A DNA stretch of 64,000 bases, taken from the NCBI GenBank assembly GCA_026826555.1, contig JAKSZT010053764.1:12416453-12480452 (forward strand). Reading direction: 5' to 3'. Shown here piece after piece: positions 37,326 to 46,980 of this stretch (position 1 is the stretch's first letter; each line of letters starts with the position of its first letter). The notes under the pieces were generated by a model. It ran no database searches. It saw nothing but the letters and a program-made list of their open reading frames with translations, and was not told where the DNA came from. Position numbers and translations under genes: made by a program. This DNA comes from Tolypeutes matacus (taxonomy: Eukaryota > Chordata > Mammalia > Cingulata > Chlamyphoridae).

Positions 37326-37865
37326 AGAAAAAGCAAATTGGAGCAGACAGAAGAATCACTGACTTTCACTGATTTGAAATAATTAGAATAAGCAAACTCA
37401 TAGACTAAGAATCTAGAATATAGGGTACCAGGGACAGGGTGGGGATAGGGAATGGGAAGTCAGGGCTTAAAATGTACAGGGTTTCTCTTTGGAATGATGG
37501 AAATGTTTTGGTAATGGATGGTGTAGCAGCACAACATGGTGAATGCAATTAACAGCACCAATATATATCTAAATGTGATTAAAAGGGGTAAATGTTCAAT
37601 TATATATAGTAACAACAAAAATTTTAAGAAAAATCTATGGAACTACAAATCATAAACAGTGAACTCTATGTCAAACCATAGACTATAGGTAATAATACAA
37701 TTAAAAACCTGTGCATTCATCAATTGTAACAAATGTTGCACACCAATGCAAGTGTTGGTGGTGGGGTGGTATATGCAAATCCTGTATTTTATGCATGATT
37801 GTTTTGTAAATCCTCAATTTCCCTAAAAATAAAAAAGAAGAAAAGTAATAACAAAAAAAAAAGAT
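37326..37865 (+). mobile_element. L1 3' UTR of another subfamily, poly(A)-ended
   Basis: Contains gggtaccagggacagggtgg, aatgggaagtcagggcttaa, ctatgtcaaaccatagacta, ttcatcaattgtaacaaatg and an A-rich end. The style matches mammalian L1 3' UTRs ('taggttaccaggggc' in the copy at 41160 is related). Confidence 0.6.
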
Positions 37866-38178
37866 GATAAGTTGAGGCCATTCTGGATTAAGGTGAACCC
37901 TAATCCAGTAATGCGTGTCCTTATAAGAAGAGGGAAATTTGGGCTAGAGACAGACCCATGGGGAGAATGCCATGTAATGACATGCAGAGTTTAGAGTGAT
38001 GCCTCTATATGCCAAGGAACACCAAAGATTGCTGGCACCAACCAGAAGCTAGGAAAAGGCAAAAATGGATTCCTCTCTAGGGCCTTCAGAGAGAGCATTG
38101 CCCTGCTGATACCTTGATTTCAGACTTCTAGCTTCTAGAACTGTGAGAGAATAAATTTCTATGATTTAAAAAAAAAAT
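37866..38178 (+). mobile_element. MLT1-type MaLR LTR, 3'-truncated at its polyadenylation site
   Basis: The 3' portion of an MLT1-like LTR: ggtgaaccctaatccagta, tgtccttataagaagaggg, gccaaggaacaccaaagatt, ccagaagctagg, ccttgatttcagacttctag, gaactgtgagagaataaatt. The sequence stops 12 bases after AATAAA and continues as an A-run (38168-38178) instead of the expected LTR end. This is what a transcript polyadenylated in the LTR and then retroposed would look like. Confidence 0.75.
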
Positions 38179-39839
38179 TATAGGAGATAAAAAAATCAAT
38201 ATTTCATTATCGTAAAAAGGAATGTTTTATTTTTAAAAAAAGTGAAAAAAGTCAGTTACGCACAGAGGTGAGTGTCTTTTTCTTAACTCTCAATTCAATT
38301 CCATTGATAATGTGTCTATTTTTATGCCAATACCATGCTGTTTTGACCACTATAGTTTTATAATGCACTTCAAGGCCAGGGACCATGAGTTCTCTGACTT
38401 TGGTCTTCTTTTTTAGTATGTTTTTGGCTAATCAAGACCCCTTTCCCTTCCAAATAAATTTGTTAATTGACTTTTCTATTTCTGCAAAGTAGGCTGTTGG
38501 AATTTTGATTGGTATTGCATGGAATCAGTAAATCAATTTTGGTAGAATTGACATCTTCATGATGTTTAATCTTCCAATCCATAAACACGGAATGTCCCTC
38601 CATTTGTTAGGTCTTCTTTGATTTCTTTTAGCAGTGTTTTGTGGTTTTCTGAATACAGATCCTTTACATTCCTGGTTAAATTAATTCCTAGAGATTTAAG
38701 GTTTTGTTGCCTTTGTAAATGGAATTTTTTTTTTCTTGATTTCCTTCTCAGCTTGCTTATTACTAGTGTAGAGAAACACTACTGATTTTTGCATGTTGGT
38801 CTTGTATCCTGCCACTTTGCTGATCTTGTTTATTAGCTCTAATAGCTTTGTTGCATGTAATTCAGGATTTTCTAAATGTAGCATCATGTCATCTGTGAAT
38901 AGTGAGAGTTTTACTTCCTCTTTTCCAATTTGGTTGCCTTTTATTTTCTTTTCCTGCCTAATTGCTCTAGCTAGAACTTCTAGCACAATGTTGAATAACA
39001 GTAGTGACAGTGGGTATCCTTGTCTTGTCCCTGATCTTAGAGGGGAATCTTTCAACCTCTCCCCATTGAGTACAATGTTGTCTGTGGGAATTTTCATACC
39101 TGCCCATTATTATATTGAGGAACTTTCCTTTTATACCTGTATTTTGAAATATTTTTATCAAGAAAGGGTGCTGGATTTTGTCAAATGCCTTTCTGTATCA
39201 ATTGAAATGGTTGTATGTTGTTTTTTAATGTAATGTGGTGTATTATGTTAATTGATTTTCTTATGTGGAACCACCTTTTTATACCAGGAATAAAACCCAC
39301 TTTATCATGATGTATACTTATTTTTATATGCTGTTGGCTATGATTTGCAAGTATTTTGTTGAGAATTTTTGTGTCTATGTTCATTAGAGGGTTTGGCCTG
39401 TAATTTTCTTTTCATGTAGTATCTTTATCTGACTTTGGTATAGGGAGATGTTGGCTTCATAAAATGTGTTGGGTAATTTTCCCTCCTTTTCAATTTTTTG
39501 GGAGACTTTAATTAATTCTTCTCGAAATGCTTGGCAGAATTCACTCATGAATTCATTGGCCCTGGAATTCTCTTTGTTGGAAGATTTTTTTTTTTCATTA
39601 AAAAATTTATTGAAATATGTCACTCCTATATAAACATACATAAAAAATAAGTGTATAGTTAAAGTTGTGAACTTAGAAAACAAACATGCATAATATCATT
39701 CATGGCTTTCATATCTCACCCTACCAACAATATCTTGCATTGTTGTGAATTATTTTTAACAAATAATGAGAGCGTATTCTCAAAGTATTACTAATAACTA
39801 AAGTGTCTTACATTTGGTGTATTTTTCCCTCAACCCACC

Positions 39840-40524
39840 TGTAGCAGTTTGATATTGTTTATGAATTCCAAAAATAGATATTGGATTATGTTTATAAACT
39901 GGTCTGTTCCTCTGGACATATTATATTGTATTGGATTTGGAGGTTTCACTCTTACTTGGTGAAATTACAATTAAGGCTTTGATTGGGGTTTGATTGGGCC
40001 ACATCAGTAGACCATTGAGTCCCCACCCACGAAAGGGGGGTGGGAACTCACAGAGAAAACCACAAGGTACGGGAATTAGTTGGAGATTTGATCCTGGAGC
40101 CCAGGACATAAGCACACAGAGAAGCAAATATGTAAGGAAAGAGAGGTCTCCATTAGACATGGCAGAGGCCCTGTGAAGAGAGACGAGCCATTCACCTGAC
40201 AGTTTACAGCTGGCCTTGTGGAGAGAGCAGAGCAGCTAAGCTAGAAGAGAAAGAAGCCCCAGAAGAGAGCCAAGATTTATCCCAGCCTATGGCTGATATT
40301 GGAAGAACCTGGGACCATGGAGCATTAAGAGGAAGAGGAAGCCTGAACCCTTGCAGATGTCAGCAGCCATCTTGCTCCAATACATGGCAACATACTTTGG
40401 TGAGGGAAGTAACTTACACTTTATGCCTTGGTAACTCTAAGTTTCTACCCCAAATAAATACCTTTTATAAAAACCAGCAGATTTCTAGTATTTTGCATCA
40501 GCATGCCTTTAGATGACTAATACA
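39840..40524 (+). mobile_element. Lineage-specific MaLR/ERVL-style LTR at the L1-6 inversion junction
   Basis: 685 bp, starting tgtagcagtttgatattg and ending gatgactaataca (TG...CA). It has an AATAAA near the end (ccccaaataaatacctttta) followed by ttctagtattttgcatcagc. It contains tcaattaaggc/gattgggccacatc and gagtccccacccacg, a pattern I associate with a repeat common in armadillo and sloth. No convincing 5-bp duplication is visible (ccacc versus gatac). Confidence 0.7.
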
Positions 40525-40856
40525 GATACCAAGATATTGAAAGTGAAAGATTGGAAAAATATATTCCACACATGTAGTAACAATAACAACAACAAAAAGT
40601 CAGAATAGCTATACATACAGCAGATGAAATAGACTTTAAAAGCAGATGTAATGCACAATCTCAGGAGGAAGTCAGGAAAAAAATTCCATTTACAATAGCA
40701 ACTAAAAGAATCAGATATTTAGGAATAAACTTAACCAAGGATATAAAGCACTTGTATTCAGAAAACTTCAGTGCATTGTTAAAAGAAATTTTAAAAGACC
40801 TAAGTAATTGGAAGAACATTCCATGCTCACAGATTGGAAGGCTAAGTATTATTAAG

Positions 40857-41017
40857 CCAGCACTCAACCACTGAGCCAGTTGGGTTCCCTGAGTTGGGTT
40901 TTTTGTTTGTTTGTTTGTTTTGCTTGTTGTTTGTTTTTGTTTTTTTCAGGAGCCACCAGGACCTCCCATTTGGGAGGTGGGAGCTCAACTCAACTAGCTT
41001 GAGCCACATCCGTGCCC
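40857..41017 (-). mobile_element. tRNA-derived SINE, DAS-like (xenarthran)
   Basis: In sense (minus) it starts cacggatgtggctcaagc, then has ttgagctcccacctccc and atgggaggtcctggtggctc. An A/C-rich linker with caaac units follows, then a second half ending actggctcagtggttgag. The dimeric layout and A-box and B-box-like regions match DAS-SINEs as I remember them from armadillo. It is the clearest lineage marker in the window. No tail is present at the expected end (40857). Confidence 0.75.
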
Positions 41018-41370
41018 TTGGAAAATATTTTTAATTCCATTTACAATAGCATCAAAAACATCAAATATCTATGAATAAGTAATGAAATAAGAACAAGACT
41101 GCTGTAGTGAAAACCCAATCAAAACATTGCTGAGCAAGCTCAAAAAGTCAGAAAGTGAATTATAGGTTACCAGGGGCAATATGGAAGGGGAATGGAGAGT
41201 TAATGCTTAATGGGTTCAGAATTTCTGTTTGGGATGAAAGGAAATTTTTTATAATGGTGATAAATTGTGAATGTGATAAATTTGACTGAATTGTATACTT
41301 GAAAGTGGTTAAAATGGGAAATTTTATGTTGCAAATACGTTACCACAATAAAAAAAATTTTTAAATAAAA
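40857..41370 (+). mobile_element. L1-7: SINE/L1-tail chimera within L1-6
   Basis: Flanked by taagtattattaag (40843-40856) and taaatatcataaag (41371-41384), a diverged 14-bp duplication. The left part (40857-41017) is a tRNA-derived SINE in reverse orientation. The right part (41021-41370) is a 5'-truncated L1 3' end in plus orientation, with a bit of ORF2 (attccatttacaatagcatc), the 3' UTR (taggttaccaggggcaatat) and an A-rich tail. Confidence 0.65.
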
Positions 41371-42711
41371 TAAATATCATAAAGATGTCAGTTCTACACA
41401 AATTGATATATAGAGTCAATGCAATCCAAATAAAAATTCCATCAGCATTTTAAAAATAAATGGAAAACACAATTATCAAATTTATTTGGAAGGGTAAGGG
41501 GTCCCAAATAGCCAGAAACATCTTAAAAGAGAAAAGCTAAGTTGGAGGAATTTCTCTTCTGGACTTTAAATCATATTACCTAGCTACAGTGGTTAAAACA
41601 GCATAGTGCTGGCATAAAGACAGACACATAGACCAATGGAACTGAATTGGCGGTTCACAAACAGATCCTTACATCTATGGTCAAGAGATTTTGATAAGAC
41701 TGTCAAACCCATCCAGCTCTGGCAGAACACTCCATTCAACAAATGCTGGGAGAACTGGATATCCATAGCCAAAAGAAAGAAAGAGGACCCCTATCTCACA
41801 CCTTACACAAAAATTAACTCCAAATGGATCAAAGACCTAAATATAAAAGCAAGAACCATAAAGCTTCTAGAAGAAAATGTAGGAAAACAGCTTCAAGACC
41901 GGGTAGCAGGTAATGGATTCTTAAAGGAGATAAGAGGAGGGCTGAGATGGATTCCTGATACTTAATGTATGTAGAAGTTTTAATTAACTTTAAAACTGTA
42001 AAACTGTGGAAATGAATAGAGTTGGTGGTAACACATTATAGTGAGTAACAGCTGGTTTATAAATGGTAATGTGGATGGAAAGGGTAGTCTAGGGATGTAA
42101 ATGTCAATTGAAAGAAAGCTAGAGAATAATCTAGGGACTGAATAACACAGTAAACCCAGAAGTGGATGAGAATTGTAGTTGATGGTACGATGCAAGAGTA
42201 TCCTTTGTGAGCTAGAGCAGATATGTGTCACTATTGCAGGGTGGTAGGAAAAATACAACTGGAGTGACCTATGGACTGTGGTTAACAGCAATAATGTAAT
42301 ATTCATGTATCTATGCCAAAGATATACTATATTGATAATGGGGGAATAGGGGAAAAGTGTGCCAAATGTTGGAAGATTTTTGATGACTGATTCGATGGCT
42401 TTGCTTGTGATTGGTTTGTTGAGTTTCTGTATTTCTTGTAGAGCCAATGTAGTTGTTTATGCACTTCTAAATATTTATCCATTTCATTTAGGTTGTCTAA
42501 TTTGTTGGCATACAGTTTCTCATAATATCCTCTTATAATCCTTTTTATTTCTGTGGAGTCAGTTGTAACTTCCCCCATTTCATTTCTGATTGTATTTATT
42601 TTCATCTTCTCTCTTTTTTTCTTTGTTAGTCTTGCTAAGGGTTTGTCAATTTTATTGAACTTCTCAAAGAACCAGCTTTTGGTTTTGTTGACTTTATTGT
42701 TTTTTTTTGAA

Positions 42712-43084
42712 AATATATAAAGCACCTTCTCTGCTCATAATGGAATGAAGTTGGAAATCAATAATAGGCAGTAAAGGGGGAAACTTACAAATATATGGAG
42801 GCTAAACAACACATTCCTCAACAATCAGTGAGTCAAAGAAGAAATTGCAAGAGAAGTTACCTTGATATCTCTAGATGAATGAAAACGAGAACATAGTTTT
42901 TCAAAACTTATGGGATACAGTCAAGGCAGTGCTGAGAGGGAAATTTATAGCCCAAAATGCTATAGAGAAGAAAAGCTAAAATAGAAGATCTAACTGAACT
43001 GGAGAAACTAGAAGAAGAATAGCAAACCAATCACAAAGCAAGCAGAAAGAAATAAAAAAGATTAGAGCAGAAGTAAATTGAGAA
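42712..43084 (+). mobile_element. Inverted 5' segment of L1-4
   Basis: Plus-strand ORF2 linker sequence: ggaatgaagttggaaatcaa, atatggaggctaaacaacac, gggatacagtcaaggcagtg, gagggaaatttatagccc, aaagattagagcagaag. Its right end, at the RAE-V-N point, is the sequence that should directly precede KVNKTKSW, the start of the non-inverted part. It therefore completes a twin-priming structure. Confidence 0.8.
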
Positions 43085-43810
43085 CCCATTGATTGATTTT
43101 TGAATGTTCAGCAAACTTTGCATTCCAGAAATAAAGTCAAATTGCTATTCTTTGTTAAAAATTTTTGCATCTTTATTTATGGAGGATATTTGTCAATAAA
43201 TTTCTTTTCTTTTAATATCTTTGCTTTTTCTATCGATTTATTTTGGTGTCATAAAATGAGTTAGGATGTGAAAACAAAAGAGACAGTCTTCTCTATTTAC
43301 TCACATTAACCATTTCCAGTACTCTTTAGATTTGCTTGTGGATTCAAGTTTTCACCTGGAATACTTTTCCTTCCTCCTGAAGAAATTCCTCTAGTATTTC
43401 TTATAGCACAAGTCTGTTTGTTTAAATATAGTCCAAGAACCAGCAGTGAACTTGCATACAAACTACATTGGTACTATCTGCACAAGTCTCTTTGATAAAA
43501 TACCCTGCCAAACCATATCCATCCACAATAGCAGCCTTGAACTTCAGTATCTGTCTCCTTAATTCAGTATAATTGCTATGTTCTTAGGCTCTACCATTCT
43601 GAATTTCCGTAAGGAAAACTCCCAGGCAGAAATCAAATGAAACATAGAATTTGCTCGATTTGCTCTTCCTCATAAATCATGGTCCTGCACTGCTCATTGT
43701 CCAATGCCTGAAATATTTGCTTCATATATTTTGGCCAGTTTTATTGTTGTTTGCACCAGGAAAACAAACTCATTTTCCTTTTCTCTATCATGGCTAGAAG
43801 TGGAGGTTAC
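43085..43810 (-). mobile_element. Ancient L1, right part (continues from 23676)
   Basis: Resumes the old L1 with cccattgattgatttttgaa and tgttcagcaaactttgcattcc, then ttttggtgtcataaaatgag. It jumps to ORF1/5' regions (gtatttcttatagcacaagtctg at 43394) and to the 5' end style catatattttggccagtttt...catggctagaag (43722-43800). It is heavily deleted. Confidence 0.65.
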
Positions 43811-44644
43811 AGTTTAATTTTGTATGGTTGTATTTAATGTTTTTTTTTTTTTTTCATAAACTTGTTCCTGAATGAAAGCTAGTTTTTCCAAAAAAACATC
43901 AGGAAGGTGAAAGAAACTGAGCAATGGATGTAGAGAAAGTGAGTTTTTGATAGATTTTTGAAGCATCATTCAAAGAATAATTGTGCAAATATTCTTTAAA
44001 CAATAACTATGCATGTAAGAATTAATATTCAGGAGAGAGGCCAAGAATTGTTATTAATGTTCGGTTCTTTCCTAAATGTTTAATGCTCCAGTATCACAGT
44101 TTGGGTATGGTCAGTTTTCGGTGCAGTTTATTAGCAATCAGCAGTTATTATTTGACTCTAGTGTGTTTACAAACTAGAATTCATTACCTTCTTGTCTTTT
44201 ATTTAAGAGATAGTGTCAAATGAAAGAAGCAAACCATGCATTGTGCTTGGTTGGGAGAGCTCTGTACACTAAAGTGTATTAACATTATCAGTGTTAGTGT
44301 TTTGTTTAAACATATTCTTCCAGTGTTCTCAAATGAGTGCAGTCCTATACTCAAGAGAGAGAAGCCAGACTATTTTGCTCAGTGAGTGTCCACACACAAG
44401 TCTGATTCATTAATAAATTATACTTAAAAGAGTACTATTTAAAATAATCCACACTTTCACTCCAAAATTAATGTCCTAATTTTAAAAGTTTGAAGATGAA
44501 TGTGTATTTTATACATACCAGCAGAACACACAAACAAGAAAAGCAGTATCTTTAAGTCAAGGTTCTAATAACAAAAATAGATTTCCATTTGATGAAATAT
44601 AACTTTATATATATATATGGTCTTGTAACAGCAGATATAAGAAA
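43811..44644. other. Unique AT-rich DNA
   Basis: Contains a T-run at 43841-43854 and a TA-run at 44607-44619. Nothing else recognised. Confidence 0.45.
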
Positions 44645-44860
44645 ATATAATGTGATGTAGTGAAAAGCACACAGAACGAGAAGTTAGAATTCATGATCTC
44701 TCCTTGCTTTTTATAATGTGAAGAAATTTGAATAGGTCATTCATTTTTCAGAACTTGTTTCTTCATCCATTTAAAATTGGATAATATCATATGCTTTTAT
44801 AACATCACAGTAATTTGGTCAGTATGATGAAATACATGTGAAAATACTCTAGTATCAGAG
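44645..44860 (+). mobile_element. MIR SINE fossil
   Basis: Follows the MIR order: tgatgtagtgaaaagcacac, then a diverged tRNA-like half, then aacttgtttcttcatccatttaaaattgg (the 'cctcatctgtaaaatgg' core) and a terminal region. It is old and diverged. Confidence 0.65.
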
Positions 44861-46000
44861 TGCCATTTTTATCATAGAAGAGATTATAGCCCATGCTTAT
44901 TATCAGTTCACTAGGTTGTCTTGAGAAAGATTTTGCTCATTTTCTCAAATTCTCAAATGATAGCTAAAATTTGTTATTCTTTTGAGTTCATAGGGAAACA
45001 ATAGAAAAAGAATGAGAGAGAATATATGCATATGCTGTTTAAAGAAAAGTATTAAAAGGATCTGAAAATATTGTTTTAATTGTGATTAAATGTAAAATTT
45101 TCATAAAAGACGTTTTCAATTAAGCACACAGATAAGAGCCATCTAATCATTCTGTATTTACCAAAGACAATTTCTTACCTGATAATTAATCACTATATTT
45201 TTAGTGTGCCTGTGTTCATTATTCTATTTGTGTAGCATCTTATTGCTTAAATCAGTGGTGCAATGTTCCTGAATGACAACTCCAATAGGATATTTAAATT
45301 CGTCCAAATTAATATTTATATAAAATTCTGCAACTTCAAAATAATTTCTCCTTATGCTGTATTTGTTATTTAAAGCTTTTCTTTTTATCTCCCAGTGAAT
45401 CTGCCTGCCACTAAAAGGCAAACAAAGAGAATTTCATATCTACTTCTTAAATACTGTTTACAGAACTGTCAATGAAGTCAGAACGATAGGCCTGGAGAAA
45501 GTTCCCTGAGCTGAGATACGATAATTTATCAAATCTCAACTAAAGCCCAGGTAGAGTCCAAGCTTATAAACTGGATTTAAATTACAGTACAGATTTACTT
45601 TTTATCTTTCTGAATCTTTAAAAGTCACAGCTCTATCTGTGAAGCCTCTACTTGTGCAATATATCATTTATGTCAACATTCATACTTGACTTATAAGATT
45701 GCATAATACAGGAGAGGTCGTAAGCAATAAAATCATTTCTCATCCTGTGTAATGCCACTCAAATAGCCTACTTTTCATTTTAATGTTAAAATACTATAAC
45801 TGTACCATTAAAACAACATTGAAAAAAGATTGGCACTACCATAAGGCAGGAGCTAGGAAACTAAACTTCTGTAGGTAAGTAAACTGTTAACTGGTTCCTT
45901 CACTGACTCCAGTGAAAACATTTAAGGATTCCTGCAAATGCACAAAACTGGAAACTATTATCTCAGGCAAGCAGAAGATTTATCCATTTTATAGAAATAC
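44861..46000. other. Unique AT-rich DNA
   Basis: Nothing recognised; minus-strand ORF 45224-45421 has no family resemblance. Confidence 0.45.
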
Positions 46001-46345
46001 ACAATGTTAGTGCTCAAAGGAATCTGTTAGTGATCAAAATTAACCTGTTCAGTTTATAGATGAGGAAACCGAGACCCTGATATGTGAAGTCTGGCTATAT
46101 GTCAAAAGGTAATATATAACCTAGTCAGGATAGTGCACATTCCAGTCTTCTCACACTATCCGGCTGCCACTCCTTGGATGAACTTTACTGCTACCATGAT
46201 ATAATAGGTCACATTTATTGAGAGCTGGCTATGTCTAGGCACTGTGCGAATTCTTTCATGTCATTTATTACAACTCCAAGACAAAGAGAGGATTATTATA
46301 TACATTTGACAGATAAGGAAACTGCACCACAAACATGCATTAAGA
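46001..46345 (+). mobile_element. L2/MIR-type ancient fragments
   Basis: Two pieces: tttatagatgaggaaaccgagacc (46058) and, separately, cacatttattgagagctggc...taggcactgtgcg...ttgacagataaggaaactgc (46211-46323). The second is the classic L2 3'-end arrangement. Confidence 0.7.
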
Positions 46346-46379
46346 AAAGCAGTATCTTCAAGTCAAGTATCCAGTGAGA

Positions 46380-46980
46380 AGAAGGTTTGAGCAATCCTAC
46401 CTAGAGTTTAAGGAACAGGGAGTCCCCAGCTCATCTAGGTCGGGAGGTGACTGGGCTCCTGTTCCAGAGCTCCAGTCCTGCAGACCAAGAGGTTTGTCCA
46501 CAGGGCTGCTGAGGTGGTTTCTCTGAGGTAATTTCTCAGTCCAGGTTGTCCTCCAGGCCAGTCCACTAGGGTTCGTTGGGCCAGTCTGTCATAGGTTCTC
46601 ACCTTTGAGGGTGTTTCCTGAGCCCTGCTACACCCTCTGACTGGCACCACTTTGACAGCTGGAGCCCGGCCTTCCCTGGGCAGGATTTGAAATGGCCCTG
46701 CTGCCACTCCTGTTTCCTGTCTGCCCATGCATACTGCAGGAGTTTCCTGGCTTGTGATGGGAGTGGGAATGTAAAATAAGGCAGTGTGGGGGGGTTGTGA
46801 TTGATTATAAAAACTTAGGGATTTCACCTCTCTCATCAAAGCATTGAAGCTGGGGAAGCCTGAGCCTAAATGCTGTGCTGATTAATTGGGGTAACCTGAG
46901 ACAAAATCTGTGGTTGCCGGGAGATCTTTAGCCCCAGTGTCTTGTGCAATATCATAAATGCCTAATCTTGTCTTCCACTA
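46380..46980. other. GC-richer block with a minus-strand open frame, unrecognised
   Basis: This stands out from its AT-rich neighbours. A 134-codon minus-strand frame spans 46839-46435. It contains PFQILPREGRAPAV, VRTYDRLAQRTLVDWPGGQP and RNYLRETTSAALW. I do not recognise it. It might be a degraded LTR or lineage-specific repeat read in a chance frame. No promoter or polyadenylation signal was identified. Confidence 0.35.

Larger units (their letters stand above)
34467..38246 (+). mobile_element. L1-5: composite insertion (half-L1 plus 2 kb of other repeats)
   Basis: Bounded by aaaagtcagtt at 34453-34463 and 38247-38257, an 11-bp duplication of L1-4 ORF2 sequence. In order, it holds a complete L1 5' UTR (34467-35216), ORF1 (35217-36033), an L1 3' end with A-tail (36034-36187), an older L1 fragment (36188-36370), unrecognised DNA, two L1 3' tails (36961-37325 and 37326-37865), an MLT1-type LTR (37866-38178), and an A-rich end. 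Because the host L1-4 is younger than MLT1, the LTR must have arrived as cargo. 3' transduction from a source locus is one model; stepwise rearrangement is another. Confidence 0.65.
40640..41945 (+). pseudogene. L1-6 ORF2 C-terminal remnant
   Basis: Bases 40670-40856 and 41385-41945 join across the chimera as ORF2: the 'ggaataaacttaaccaagga' segment, then 'agatgtcagttctac', then an open frame 41636-41965 with QLWQNTPFNKCWENWISIAK and INSKWIKDLNIK. The text before 40670 comes from elsewhere in ORF2, so there is a deletion near 40665. The ORF2 C-terminal cysteine region is missing because the copy passes to the 3' UTR at about 41945. It is not functional. Confidence 0.75.
39590..42366 (-). mobile_element. 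L1-6: twin-primed L1 inserted in L1-4
   Basis: Bounded by a perfect 15-bp duplication, tgttggaagattttt, at 39575-39589 and 42367-42381. The left 250 bases (39590-39839) are the L1 3' end in minus orientation with poly(T). The right part (40525-42366) is the upstream part of the same L1 in plus orientation: ORF2 (40640-41940), then 3' UTR (41941-42366) ending gggaaaagtgtgccaaatg. That end overlaps the start of the minus part (gggaaaaatacaccaaatg in sense). This is the signature of 5' inversion. An LTR (39840-40524) and a SINE/L1 chimera (40857-41370) sit inside. Confidence 0.85.
33500..42711 (-). pseudogene. L1-4 ORF2 remnant (reverse transcriptase to C-terminus), interrupted
   Basis: Three collinear pieces. 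Bases 42711-42382 begin [20 protein letters not shown] and include [10 protein letters not shown]. Bases 39589-38247 include [29 protein letters not shown], then [20 protein letters not shown] and the catalytic block as [16 protein letters not shown]. The usual FADD is FTDD here, a change at the active-site box. Bases 34466-33500 hold the C-terminal part with [17 protein letters not shown] and [18 protein letters not shown]. Frames are shifted in places. Two later insertions break the gene. Confidence 0.85.
32666..43084 (-). mobile_element. L1-4: twin-primed L1 split by two later insertions
   Basis: Minus-strand segments at 32666-34466, 38247-39589 and 42382-42711 read continuously as the 3' UTR through ORF2. 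An inverted 5' segment lies at 42712-43084. The whole unit is bounded by cccattggttaattttt (32649-32665) and cccattgattgattttt (43085-43101), a 17-bp duplication with two differences. The interruptions are L1-5 (34467-38246) and L1-6 (39590-42366). The 3' UTR is of the ...cacttattgtttacatatg type, different from L1-2 and L1-3. It is 5'-truncated in the EN-RT linker and is a dead copy. Confidence 0.85.
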
